A stretch of 36,479 nt of DNA from positions 1 through 36,479 of the forward strand of contig CAZGPE010000015.1 in the NCBI GenBank assembly GCA_964527585.1, read 5' to 3'. The notes below the pieces were generated by a model. The model worked only from the letters and a program-made list of their open reading frames with translations, was not told where the DNA came from and did no database searches. This document shows positions 15,334 to 23,387 of this stretch, in pieces. Numbering within the stretch: position 1 is the stretch's first letter; each line of letters starts with the position of its first letter. The stretch is from Fimenecus sp964527585. GTDB lineage: Bacteria > Bacillota > Clostridia > Oscillospirales > Acutalibacteraceae. The position numbers were made by a program, and so were the translations under genes.

Positions 15334-16122
15334 TTATAATTCTTCACTCAATGCTTTAAGCGAAGCGGCAACGAAAGAGGCTTTAATATCGCTCTTTTCG
15401 TAAAGGTCTAAATCGGTAACTCCGGTAAGAACAAGAACGGAAGTTACACCGTTTTTCATGCCGATGGCAATATCGGTTTCAAGTCTGTCTCCGATAAAAC
15501 AAAGTTCGTCTTTTTTGCATTGAAGTTTTTTCGTTAAATACTCAACGGTGTGAGCGTGAGGTTTTCCCATAACTTCCGGATCTTTTCCCGTCGAGGCTTT
15601 GAACATCGCCATCATTGAACCTGTGTCGGGCATAAATCCGTCTGCTGTCGGGCAGTTGAAATCCGGATGGGTAGCAATATATTTTTTGCCTTCGGAAATA
15701 AATTTGCAGGCTTTATGCATTTTTTCGTATGTAAGAGTAGTGTCAAATCCCAAAACAACTATGTCGGGGTCTTTGTCATCAAGAACAATTCCGGCATTGA
15801 CGAAATCTTGAGTGAGCCTTTCGTTTCCGAGGAGATAGACCGTGCTGTTCGGATAATATTCTTTAAGATGCGATATTGTTACATGGGATGAAATAACGAT
15901 TTTGTCATCCGAAACATCGCAACCCATTTTGTGAAGTTTTGTTTTGCATACTTCGACATTGTTGGACGAGTTGTTGGTAAAGAAACAGAAGTCTTTACCT
16001 GTTTCTTTGACTTTTTCGAGGAAATCGAGTGCTCCGTCGATAATGTTTCCGTCGAGATAGAATGTTCCGTCCATATCAATTATAAAATATTTGATTTTAT
16101 TAAATAATGAATTTTTACTCAT
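15334..16122 (-). CDS. HAD-IIA family phosphatase (NagD-like)
   Basis: This is a haloacid-dehalogenase superfamily phosphatase, probably for a sugar- or nucleotide-phosphate. The nucleophile motif IIDMDGT is near residue 15, FTNNSS is motif II, and GDRLETDIAIG near residue 215 is the metal-binding motif. The substrate cannot be predicted. The start MSKNSLF has GGAGA 6 bases upstream; a longer frame would run into the preceding gene. The upstream unknown membrane-anchored gene ends 11 bases before, so both are co-transcribed. Confidence 0.88.
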   Translation of the reverse strand: MSKNSLFNKIKYFIIDMDGTFYLDGNIIDGALDFLEKVKETGKDFCFFTNNSSNNVEVCKTKLHKMGCDVSDDKIVISSHVTISHLKEYYPNSTVYLLGNERLTQDFVNAGIVLDDKDPDIVVLGFDTTLTYEKMHKACKFISEGKKYIATHPDFNCPTADGFMPDTGSMMAMFKASTGKDPEVMGKPHAHTVEYLTKKLQCKKDELCFIGDRLETDIAIGMKNGVTSVLVLTGVTDLDLYEKSDIKASFVAASLKALSEEL

Positions 16123-16133
16123 AATTTTCTCCG

Positions 16134-17030
16134 TTACCAATTTATTGTATATTTATCTTCGAATGTAAGACCGACTCTGCAATCCATACCCAAAGCCGTG
16201 AGATCGAGATACATCGGCATATATGTATATAAGTAAGTCATATTGCCGGTTGACTTATCGACATGAGCGATAATATATACATTTTCGTAATTACAGTGGA
16301 TGTTCGATATATCCACATAGCCTTCAACGGCATCGAGAATTTCGTCTTTTGTTATAATCGAGCAGACAGCTCCGGTTGCTTTTGAAGAGACGGGATCCGT
16401 TTCGGGTTTAATGTGTATTTCGATTTCGTAATAGGATCCTTTATCGGAACATACGGCGGATTCGACATCTTCGGCGGAAAGCCGGCATGAAGCATCTGAA
16501 GGCGGAAGTTCCCGAGTGATTTCTTCCCGTGAAGAATAAACGGTTTGCGTGGTGTCTTCTTTTAAGAAAGAACCCATAACGGCTTTTGCGATTTTAGCAA
16601 GAAGTGCATTGTCTCCGGTTTCGATAACGCCGTTATAGTTTGTAACATTATTATATGTATGTATAACACTTGTCGACTGCGATTTTGCCTTTGAGTTAAC
16701 CGCATTGTAGTAATTAACGATTTCTTCCGTGCCTGTCGGCATTTTCGAAAAATCAAATTCGCTTTGCGAAAGATCAACCGAATTTTCACTTCCCTTAATA
16801 TCCGAACCGCTGTCGGATGAAGCGGAAGTATTGTTTTCCGAGGGAAGAACGGCAACGGGTTCAAAGCGATCGGATATAACATCCTGAGAATAAGCCGTGC
16901 CATCACGGAACGAAAGATATATGACGGCATAAGCGATTGCAACTACGGCTAAAACTCCCAGCCCTTTTACAAAAACTCCCCAAAAAGAAAACCGATTTTC
17001 ATTTCGGTAAACGCTGTGTTTATTATTCAT
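16134..17030 (-). CDS. Membrane-anchored extracytoplasmic protein of unknown function
   Basis: I do not recognise a family. Residues 1-18 are polar, followed by one hydrophobic segment (about 22-40) with no lipobox cysteine, then a Ser/Asn/Glu-rich stretch (about 55-90) like a surface linker, then a folded domain of about 190 residues including EEIVNYYNAVN. The topology is thus probably one anchor with the bulk outside. The start MNNKHSV has AAGGG upstream; an earlier in-frame ATG has no site. Its promoter is at 17082-17110. Pairing with a HAD phosphatase may be incidental. Confidence 0.7.
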   Translation of the reverse strand: MNNKHSVYRNENRFSFWGVFVKGLGVLAVVAIAYAVIYLSFRDGTAYSQDVISDRFEPVAVLPSENNTSASSDSGSDIKGSENSVDLSQSEFDFSKMPTGTEEIVNYYNAVNSKAKSQSTSVIHTYNNVTNYNGVIETGDNALLAKIAKAVMGSFLKEDTTQTVYSSREEITRELPPSDASCRLSAEDVESAVCSDKGSYYEIEIHIKPETDPVSSKATGAVCSIITKDEILDAVEGYVDISNIHCNYENVYIIAHVDKSTGNMTYLYTYMPMYLDLTALGMDCRVGLTFEDKYTINW

Positions 17031-17081
17031 TTTTATACCCTTTTCTTCGTAAGAATTTCCCACGATATTTCCCAATTGGTA

Positions 17082-17110
17082 ATTTTACAGTTTTTAACGA
17101 AGATTGTCAA
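17082..17110 (-). promoter_or_regulatory. Promoter of the unknown protein/HAD operon
   Basis: On the minus strand, TTGACA (17105-17110), 17 bases, then TAAAAT (17082-17087). Confidence 0.72.
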
Positions 17111-17124
17111 TAAATTAACAGTAG

Positions 17125-17151
17125 ATTTTACCCTGTATTGTATGGTAAAAT
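17125..17151. promoter_or_regulatory. Inverted repeat in the exonuclease III promoter
   Basis: ATTTTACC (17125-17132) and GGTAAAAT (17144-17151) form a perfect 8-bp inverted repeat with 11 bases between. The right arm includes TAAAAT preceded by TGG, usable as an extended -10 box for the exonuclease gene. It may be an operator; it does not match a LexA box. Confidence 0.45.
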
Positions 17152-17183
17152 GTGTGATAAATAGACAAAGAGAGGTGTATGCG

Positions 17184-17942
17184 ATGAAAAAATTTATTTC
17201 TTGGAATGTTAACGGAATAAGAGCCATAATGAACAAGGATTTTATGACGGCGTTCAACAGCCTTGATGCCGATATATTTTGCTTGCAGGAAACAAAAGTA
17301 CAGCAGGGACAGATTGATTTTGCTCCCGAAGGATATTTCTGTTATTGGAATTATGCCGAGAAAAAAGGATATTCGGGAACTGCGGTGTTTTCAAAAGAAG
17401 AACCGATAAGTGTTGAATACGGAATTAAACAGCCGTTTTACGATAATGAGGGAAGAGTCATAACCCTTGAATTTGAAAACTTCTATTTTATAACCTGTTA
17501 TACTCCGAATTCTCAGGACGGGTTGAAAAGGCTTGAATACCGTATGTCTTGGGAAGATAAATTCAGAGAGTATATTTTATCTTTGGAAGAGAAAAAACCT
17601 GTAATTTACTGCGGAGATTTGAATGTCGCCCATAAGGAAATAGATTTGAAGAATCCGAAAACTAACACGAAAAATCCGGGATTTACTGCCGAAGAGCGAG
17701 AAAAAATGACAACGGTTCTTAATTGCGGATATATTGATACTTTCCGTTATTTTTATCCCGATGCGCAAAACGAATATTCGTGGTGGTCATACAGATTTCA
17801 TGCAAGAGATAAGAATGTAGGGTGGCGTATAGATTACTTTATAGCATCCGAAAAATTAAAAGACAATCTCAAAGGCGCTTCAATTCATCAGGAAATTTAC
17901 GGAAGCGATCACTGTCCGGTGGAATTGCTTATTGAAATTTAA
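17184..17942 (+). CDS. xth: Exodeoxyribonuclease III (AP endonuclease)
   Basis: This is a DNA repair enzyme that cuts at abasic sites and trims 3' ends. The family blocks are present in order: SWNVNGIRA at the N terminus, QETKVQ (the metal-binding Glu), GDLNVAHKEIDL, and the final GSDHCPV with the catalytic Asp-His. At 252 aa it is full length. AGAGGTG lies 6 bases before the ATG at 17184; the longer open frame upstream crosses the promoter. In Bacillus the homologue is exoA. It is monocistronic with a strong terminator. Confidence 0.95.
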   Translation: MKKFISWNVNGIRAIMNKDFMTAFNSLDADIFCLQETKVQQGQIDFAPEGYFCYWNYAEKKGYSGTAVFSKEEPISVEYGIKQPFYDNEGRVITLEFENFYFITCYTPNSQDGLKRLEYRMSWEDKFREYILSLEEKKPVIYCGDLNVAHKEIDLKNPKTNTKNPGFTAEEREKMTTVLNCGYIDTFRYFYPDAQNEYSWWSYRFHARDKNVGWRIDYFIASEKLKDNLKGASIHQEIYGSDHCPVELLIEI

Positions 17943-17951
17943 TAAAAATAA

Positions 17952-17988
17952 AAAAGAAGAACCGTACTTAAAGTGCGGTTCTTCTTTT
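17952..17988. terminator. Shared bidirectional terminator of exonuclease III and tRNA-Arg
   Basis: AAAAGAAGAACCG pairs with CGGTTCTTCTTTT. The last stem base coincides with the end of the tRNA CCA tail on the minus strand, so the tRNA transcript would enter the hairpin at once and then a T-rich tract. Confidence 0.85.
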
Positions 17989-18064
17989 GGCGCGCTGCAA
18001 GGGATTCGAACCCCTGACCTTTTGGTTCGTAGCCAAACACTCTATCCAGCTGAGCTAGCAGCGC
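17988..18064 (-). tRNA. tRNA-Arg (anticodon ACG)
   Basis: The 77-base gene folds as a normal cloverleaf: acceptor arms GCGCTGC/GCAGCGC, a D loop with AGCTCAGCTGG, an anticodon stem TTTGG/CCAAA with loop CTACGAA (anticodon ACG), and a T loop with GGTTCGAATCC. The 3' CCA is encoded. The A at position 34 should be converted to inosine by TadA to read CGU, CGC and CGA. Confidence 0.96.
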
Positions 18065-18084
18065 ATATTTTTTTGTGCCCGATT

Positions 18085-18113
18085 ATATTATCACTATTTT
18101 AACAAAAAGTCAA
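18085..18113 (-). promoter_or_regulatory. Promoter of tRNA-Arg
   Basis: On the minus strand, TTGACT (18108-18113), 17 bases, then TAATAT (18085-18090), about 20 bases before the tRNA. Confidence 0.65.
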
Positions 18114-18155
18114 CCGAAAAAAGAAAATATTATGTAATAAAAATAATTTATTTTT

Positions 18156-18184
18156 TTGTCCTTTTATGGTATATTATATAAAAT
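18156..18184 (+). promoter_or_regulatory. Promoter of nadBC
   Basis: TTGTCC (18156-18161), 17 bases, then TAAAAT (18179-18184). It lies about 100 bases before nadB. Confidence 0.55.
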
Positions 18185-18190
18185 AACAAA

Positions 18191-18242
18191 ATCACGGTGC
18201 GGAATTGTTTTGCGTTCTTTTGCGAAAATGCCACTCGGTGAT
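18191..18242 (+). promoter_or_regulatory. Possible structured leader of nadBC
   Basis: ATCAC (18191-18195) can pair with GTGAT (18238-18242), and GGTG (18196-18199) with CACT (18232-18235). Inside is a direct repeat TTTTGCG at 18208 and 18218. I do not recognise a known riboswitch or NiaR operator. The function is unproven. Confidence 0.3.
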
Positions 18243-18285
18243 ATTGGATAAATAAACTCAAATCATAAAAGAGATGTTTGAAATT

Positions 18286-19743
18286 ATGGAAAAGAAATAC
18301 GATGTTCTCGTTATCGGAAGCGGAGTCGGCGGACTTTACACAGCTCTTTCCTTGCCGGAAGATGTTTCCGTACTTGTTCTTTCGAAAAAGTCCGATACGC
18401 TTTCAAACAGCAACCTTGCCCAAGGCGGTGTGGCTGCTGTATTGAGTTTTGATAATGACAGTTTCGACTTGCATTATGAAGATACAATGATAGCGGGAAG
18501 TTACGAAAACGATCCCGATGCGGTAAAGGTTCTTGTTGAAGAAGGACCCGACGATGTGCGCAAGATTATGCAATACGGAGTCGATTTCGATAAAAATCCC
18601 GACGGAAGTGTGCAGAAAACTCTTGAGGGAGGACATTGCCGAAGAAGAATTGTTCATCATAAGGATACCACCGGCGCAGAAATTGTCAGAAAACTTTTAG
18701 CAGAAGTACGCAGACGCAAAAATATAACTCAGGTTCCGAATTCTCTTGTTTATAAACTTGAAAAAGTGAAAAGCGGATTTTGTGCCGATATACTTGATGA
18801 AAATATGATGCCGAAAACGGTTTTTGCGGATTATTGTGTCATTGCGACAGGCGGTATCGGCAGGGTTTATAAATATACAACCAATCCCGCTGTTGCAACG
18901 GGAGACGGAGTTCGCCTTGCTTACGAACTCGGAGCGGCAATCAAACATTTGAGTTATGTGCAGTTCCATCCTACCGCATTTAACGGACCCGACAGAGAAC
19001 AGTTTCTTATAAGTGAGGCTGTAAGGGGTGAGGGTGCATACTTGCTCAATTGCAACAAGGAAAGATTTATGCACCGTTACGATGAACGCCTTGAATTAGC
19101 GCCGAGAGATGTTGTTTCAAGAGATATTATTCTCGAAAGCAGAAAAACGGGAAGTAATAATTTCTATCTTGATATTACATATAAAGACAGCGAGTTTGTA
19201 AAAAACCGTTTCCCCGGAATTTATGCGGGATGTCTTGAACACGGAGTCGACATAACCGAAGATCTTATTCCGATATTCCCCTGCCAACATTACCTTATGG
19301 GCGGTATTGATGTTTCTCTTGAAGCGAAAACATCGGTTTCGAGACTTTATGCGGTCGGTGAATGTTCACACACGGGAGTTCACGGAAAGAACAGACTCGC
19401 AAGTAACTCGCTTTTGGAAGCGCTTGTTTTCGGAAGGCGTGCCGCAGAAGATATTACCAAGTGCATCAAAGCGGGATATGCAAGTGTTGTTCCCGAAGAA
19501 AGAGCGCTTGATGTTTCGGGCGCTCCGATGCCTAAGGGATTGCGTACGGAAATCCGTTCGATTATGCAAAGAGCATATTTTGTTATTCCAGACAGAGATG
19601 CGGTTCGCACGGGACTGAAAAAAGTTGATAAAATTCTCGCAAGACTTAAGAACGGAAAGTTTGCGATAACACCGGATTACTGTGAAGCACTGAGTTTGGC
19701 TACGGTTGCTCACATTATATTAAAGGAGGTTGATGAGGGATGA
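18286..19743 (+). CDS. nadB: L-aspartate oxidase
   Basis: This flavoprotein oxidises L-aspartate to iminoaspartate, the first step of NAD synthesis. The FAD-binding GSGVGG is near residue 14, followed by SNSNLAQGGVAAV, EGGHCRRRIVHHKDTTG, SEAVRGEGAYLLN and a C-terminal GRRAAED. In anaerobes fumarate is a plausible electron acceptor. I chose MEKKYDV at 18286 because family members begin close to the FAD site; ATG at 18274 is in frame but AAAAGAG abuts it. The stop overlaps the nadC start (ATGA), so the two genes are translationally coupled. nadA (quinolinate synthase) is absent from this operon. Confidence 0.93.
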   Translation: MEKKYDVLVIGSGVGGLYTALSLPEDVSVLVLSKKSDTLSNSNLAQGGVAAVLSFDNDSFDLHYEDTMIAGSYENDPDAVKVLVEEGPDDVRKIMQYGVDFDKNPDGSVQKTLEGGHCRRRIVHHKDTTGAEIVRKLLAEVRRRKNITQVPNSLVYKLEKVKSGFCADILDENMMPKTVFADYCVIATGGIGRVYKYTTNPAVATGDGVRLAYELGAAIKHLSYVQFHPTAFNGPDREQFLISEAVRGEGAYLLNCNKERFMHRYDERLELAPRDVVSRDIILESRKTGSNNFYLDITYKDSEFVKNRFPGIYAGCLEHGVDITEDLIPIFPCQHYLMGGIDVSLEAKTSVSRLYAVGECSHTGVHGKNRLASNSLLEALVFGRRAAEDITKCIKAGYASVVPEERALDVSGAPMPKGLRTEIRSIMQRAYFVIPDRDAVRTGLKKVDKILARLKNGKFAITPDYCEALSLATVAHIILKEVDEG

Positions 19744-20576
19744 AACTTCCTCAGTTTTATGTTGACGAAATAATCCTTAATGCTCTTAAGGAAGATATAA
19801 ATTATGTCGATGTTGCTACGGATTATTTAATTGACGATAATCAGCGTAACGATGCATATTTTGTATCTAAGGCGGACGGAGTGCTCTGCGGACTTGATGT
19901 TGCGATGAGAGTATTCGAATTGCTTGATGATACTTTTGAATGTAAAACTTATTTTAAGGACGGAGATAAAATTAAAAAAGGCGATTTAATTGCCGAATTT
20001 TCGGGAAAAACCGCACTCCTTCTTAAAGCGGAGCGTACCGCACTTAATCTTTTGCAACATATGTCGGGAATTGCGAGTGCGACAAATGAACTTGTTGTTC
20101 TTTGTGAAGGAACCGATGCTCAAATTACCGATACGAGAAAAACTTTGCCGTCATTGAGGGCGATTCAAAAATATGCGGTTACTTGCGGCGGAGGAAAAAA
20201 TCATAGGTTTAATCTTTCCGATTGCGCTATGCTTAAAGATAACCATATTGATGCCGGCGGCGGAATTGCCAATGCGGTAAATAAACTCAGAAGTAAGATC
20301 GGACATACCGTAAAAATCGAAGTCGAAACAAGAAATCTCGATGAGGTTAAGCAGGCGGTTGAAGCGGGTGCGGATATTATAATGCTTGATAATATGTCAA
20401 CCGATATGATGAAACAGGCAGTTGAATTTATCAATGGCAGAGCAAAGACAGAAGCATCCGGAGGAATTACAGAAGAAACAATTCGCAGCGTTGCTAAAAC
20501 GGGCGTTGATATAATTTCAGTCGGAGCAATCACACATTCTGTTAAAGCGTTTGATATTTCAATGAAGATGAAATAA
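19740..20576 (+). CDS. nadC: Nicotinate-nucleotide pyrophosphorylase (carboxylating)
   Basis: This enzyme converts quinolinate and PRPP to nicotinate mononucleotide. Recognisable are TRKTLPSLRAIQKYAVTCGGGKNHR with its substrate-binding Arg and Lys residues, LKDNHI, and the phosphate-site residues ASGGITEETI and ISVGAITHS. The length (278 aa) is normal. It overlaps nadB by 4 bases, with AGGAGG upstream inside nadB. A good terminator follows at 20615. Confidence 0.95.
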   Translation: MKLPQFYVDEIILNALKEDINYVDVATDYLIDDNQRNDAYFVSKADGVLCGLDVAMRVFELLDDTFECKTYFKDGDKIKKGDLIAEFSGKTALLLKAERTALNLLQHMSGIASATNELVVLCEGTDAQITDTRKTLPSLRAIQKYAVTCGGGKNHRFNLSDCAMLKDNHIDAGGGIANAVNKLRSKIGHTVKIEVETRNLDEVKQAVEAGADIIMLDNMSTDMMKQAVEFINGRAKTEASGGITEETIRSVAKTGVDIISVGAITHSVKAFDISMKMK

Positions 20577-20614
20577 TAAAAAAATCAAGTTTTATCGAAT
20601 AAGATTTATATTGG

Positions 20615-20654
20615 AAAGCGGTGCAACTTTTTACCGAGTTGTACCGCTTTTTTA
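20615..20654 (+). terminator. Terminator of nadBC
   Basis: AAAGCGGTGCAACT pairs with AGTTGTACCGCTTT (one mismatch), followed by a T-run. Confidence 0.88.
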
Positions 20655-20685
20655 TTTTATTAAACATTTGTACTTAGAAAAAATA

Positions 20686-20713
20686 AGAAACGCCGCAGTA
20701 TTGCGGCGTTTCT
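20686..20713 (-). terminator. Terminator of the tailed transporter gene
   Basis: AGAAACGCCGCA pairs with TGCGGCGTTTCT around four bases. On the minus strand it is followed by a T-rich tract. Confidence 0.88.
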
Positions 20714-20752
20714 GTTTGTGTGTAAATAATTGCTCTACGGTTAATTGCTAAA

Positions 20753-23170
20753 TTATTTGTTTTTTGAAGCAAGTTTTTTAGCCGCTTTTTCAGCCTTGAT
20801 TTTTTCTGCGTGAGCTTTTTCTTCGGCTTTAAGACGCTCAAGTTCTGCTTTGTCGTTTGCGAGTTTTGCTTCATAACGCATTTTCGCATCGTCATAAAGA
20901 GCCATAATATCTTCAAGGTGAGTATAATTTTCTTGCTGTTTAACAAGTTTCTCCGCATAAAGATAAGGTTTAGCGGCTCTGCCGAAGCGAGCGTGCATAT
21001 CCATTTCAACTTTTTCCGCTTTAAGAATTTCTTTTCTCTTTGCCGAAATTTGCTTGAGTTCGGCTTTAAGTTTTGAAATCTCTTCGGAGTTCTTCTCTTT
21101 CTTAGCAGCCGAGAGAAGTTCGTTATACTCACGGAGTTTTACATCGCACTCATCTTCCTGATCAAAGAGATTGTCGAGAACCGAGAAATCGGGAGCGGCA
21201 AATTCTTCGCCGTTTGAATAATATTCTTTAATTGCTTTACAGGAAGAGATCTTTTTCTGAGCGATTTCGATTGCGAATTTGCGGTATTCTTTTTCTTCGG
21301 CAGTTGTTTTAGGCATTGCTTTTGCGCTTGCGAGTTCCGCTTTTGCGCTGTTAATGTCCTGACCGAGCAAAGCCTGAAGTCCGTTTTCAAGGACTTTTTT
21401 GTTTGCCTGAACCTGCATTTGATAGAAAGGTGTGTTGAATTTATCGAGTTCCGCAAAAACGAGTTTTGAAATTTCGATGTTTTCGTTACGGGCAATAGCG
21501 TCTTTGTATGCTTTTTTAGCCGCTTTCTTTTCTTCTTTGTCTTTTATTGACTTGTAATTCGCTTTAACCGCAACCGGTTCAAGTCCTTTGAGTTCTTGTG
21601 TTTCACGGATAATATCAACTGTTTCGACAATGTCCTGGTCGTTGAGGATACCGTTTCCGTAGTCTTCGAACAATGCTCTGATTTTAAGAATACGAACGAT
21701 TGCCTTTTGATGTTTTTCATCAAGGTCATAGAAGAAATAGGGTACGACATTGAGGAATGCGCCTACAGCTGCCATGATAATCATAACGGACATAAGTTTG
21801 TAAAGAAGTTCTCCGCCGTCGTTATTGGCGTCGAGAATATCGTAAGGTTGCTCATAGCCGTTGCCGTCGTAAACGCCGAAAGATTTCTGAACGAAAGGAA
21901 TAACCGATGATGTAACGAGAGTTACCATATTACCGATGGTTGTTACTGCGGCAAACATACCGTCAATTCGTTCACCGGAACGGTATTGTTGATAATCACG
22001 GATGTCGGCTTGAATTGCGGGAGAAGTAATCTGTTCAAATGCGCCGACAAGCCAGTTGAGATAAACGCAGGCAAACAGCCACCAAATGTTTCTCATATCG
22101 ACAATCATCGACAAAATGAAGAGAACATTGAAAAGGTTTACGCCGATAAGAACTTTTTTCTTGCCCCATTTTCTGATACAGATCGGAGCGAGTAACATAC
22201 CCCAAAGAGATGCGTTACCGGTAAGAGTGCTTATAAGAGCATAGGTTGCACCGTCGCAGGTATGTCCGTAGTTATAAGACCACTGAAGGATGGTTCCGTA
22301 TGCGCTTTCGAGGAAACCGAGCCAACCTGCGCAGGCGATAATCCAGAAATATTTGTTCTTGGCAACTTCACGAAGCGAGTCCATAAAGCTGATTTGAATT
22401 GTATGTGTTTTTGCCTGTACGATTTTTTCTTCGGTGTTTGCATATACGATAATCGTAAGTGCGATACCGATTACTGCGAAAACGGGATAGGTGTATCTGT
22501 AAACACGGATGTCATACAAATTGTCGTCGGCAACCCATTTTGCGATAAGAGGAAGAACGATATTTACGATTGAAGGAGCAAGCGAGTATACAACCGATTT
22601 AACCGCAAGAACATCGGTTCTTTCCTGTGTGTTCGGAGAAAGAACATGGATGAGGTTGGTGTAAGCGTCGTTAAAGAAGTTGTAAAAGAACTGCAACAGT
22701 AAGCTGAAAATAAGTACCATTGCGCATTTAATGACATAGCCTGCTTCTTTTCCGAAGATTGTGTAAGGGAACCACGCATACATTTCTTTATACGGGAACC
22801 AAACATACGCAATTGCGATAAGTGCGGTAGGAATACCCATGGAGAGAATATACGGTCTGTATTTACCGCCTTTGCCTCGGGTATTGTCGATAATGTTTGC
22901 TCTGATTGCCGTCAAAGGAATGTTGACGATTGTTGAAATTATGTAAAGAATATACATATCGGTCGGACCGACACCGATCGCACCGCCGATAACCATATTC
23001 GAGGTGCCTACCAAAAGGTTAATACCCAATGTGATGATGAAATAAGCACCGATTCCGCCGCCTGCGTAAGCGGCAATTTCCTTAAAGGTCATATAACGAC
23101 CTAATTTGGGAACTTTCCAGTATGTTTTAACATCGCTGATGAGTCCCTTCGCTTTTTGAGTCAAGTTCAT
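20753..23170 (-). CDS. GPH-type sugar transporter (MFS) with a long coiled-coil C-terminal tail
   Basis: Residues about 25-485 are a twelve-segment carrier of the glycoside-pentoside-hexuronide:cation symporter group (major facilitator superfamily). DYQQYRSGERIDGMFAA and the TRGKGGKYRPYI loop fit that family. Normal members have about 450-500 residues, but this one continues for about 320 more, all hydrophilic, rich in Lys, Glu and Ala with long heptad-like stretches (about 510-800), so the tail is cytoplasmic and probably helical. No enzyme motif is seen in it. The start MNLTQKA is preceded by a distant GGGGG. The substrate is unknown; the divergent GH110-like gene suggests an oligosaccharide or galactoside. 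A second open frame inside the tail is a shadow. Confidence 0.82.
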   Translation of the reverse strand: MNLTQKAKGLISDVKTYWKVPKLGRYMTFKEIAAYAGGGIGAYFIITLGINLLVGTSNMVIGGAIGVGPTDMYILYIISTIVNIPLTAIRANIIDNTRGKGGKYRPYILSMGIPTALIAIAYVWFPYKEMYAWFPYTIFGKEAGYVIKCAMVLIFSLLLQFFYNFFNDAYTNLIHVLSPNTQERTDVLAVKSVVYSLAPSIVNIVLPLIAKWVADDNLYDIRVYRYTYPVFAVIGIALTIIVYANTEEKIVQAKTHTIQISFMDSLREVAKNKYFWIIACAGWLGFLESAYGTILQWSYNYGHTCDGATYALISTLTGNASLWGMLLAPICIRKWGKKKVLIGVNLFNVLFILSMIVDMRNIWWLFACVYLNWLVGAFEQITSPAIQADIRDYQQYRSGERIDGMFAAVTTIGNMVTLVTSSVIPFVQKSFGVYDGNGYEQPYDILDANNDGGELLYKLMSVMIIMAAVGAFLNVVPYFFYDLDEKHQKAIVRILKIRALFEDYGNGILNDQDIVETVDIIRETQELKGLEPVAVKANYKSIKDKEEKKAAKKAYKDAIARNENIEISKLVFAELDKFNTPFYQMQVQANKKVLENGLQALLGQDINSAKAELASAKAMPKTTAEEKEYRKFAIEIAQKKISSCKAIKEYYSNGEEFAAPDFSVLDNLFDQEDECDVKLREYNELLSAAKKEKNSEEISKLKAELKQISAKRKEILKAEKVEMDMHARFGRAAKPYLYAEKLVKQQENYTHLEDIMALYDDAKMRYEAKLANDKAELERLKAEEKAHAEKIKAEKAAKKLASKNK

Positions 23171-23229
23171 TTTGTAATACTTTCCCCCTAAATAAGAAGT
23201 GTACTTTGCCTGTTTTTAAGCATAAAAAT

Positions 23230-23259
23230 ATTTTACCATAAAAAGCGAATATTTGTTAA
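23230..23259 (-). promoter_or_regulatory. Promoter of the tailed transporter gene
   Basis: On the minus strand, TTAACA (23254-23259), 18 bases, then TAAAAT (23230-23235). Confidence 0.5.
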
Positions 23260-23320
23260 TCGTTATTTTTTACATATTTTTGTGCCAATATATGTTCAAT
23301 TTGCATAGGAAATTTCGGTG

Positions 23321-23349
23321 TTGATAAATTTCAGCGAATAATATATACT
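23321..23349 (+). promoter_or_regulatory. Promoter of the GH110-like gene
   Basis: TTGATA (23321-23326), 17 bases, then TATACT (23344-23349), about 40 bases before the ATG. Confidence 0.6.
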
Positions 23350-23387
23350 CTAATATAAGATTTTTATTGCTTACAGGAGAGAGAAAA

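Noticed and set aside
18166..18179. Shared 14-mer ATGGTATATTATAT with 33684-33697
   Set aside because: Both copies are AT-rich promoter sequence; chance similarity is likely.
18191..18242. NAD+ or other known riboswitch
   Set aside because: The conserved cores I know for NAD+-I, NAD+-II, preQ1, THF and T-box are not visible.
20674..21132. Lys-rich overlapping frame inside the transporter tail
   Set aside because: It is an out-of-frame shadow of the tail, and the main frame has the clear transporter domain.
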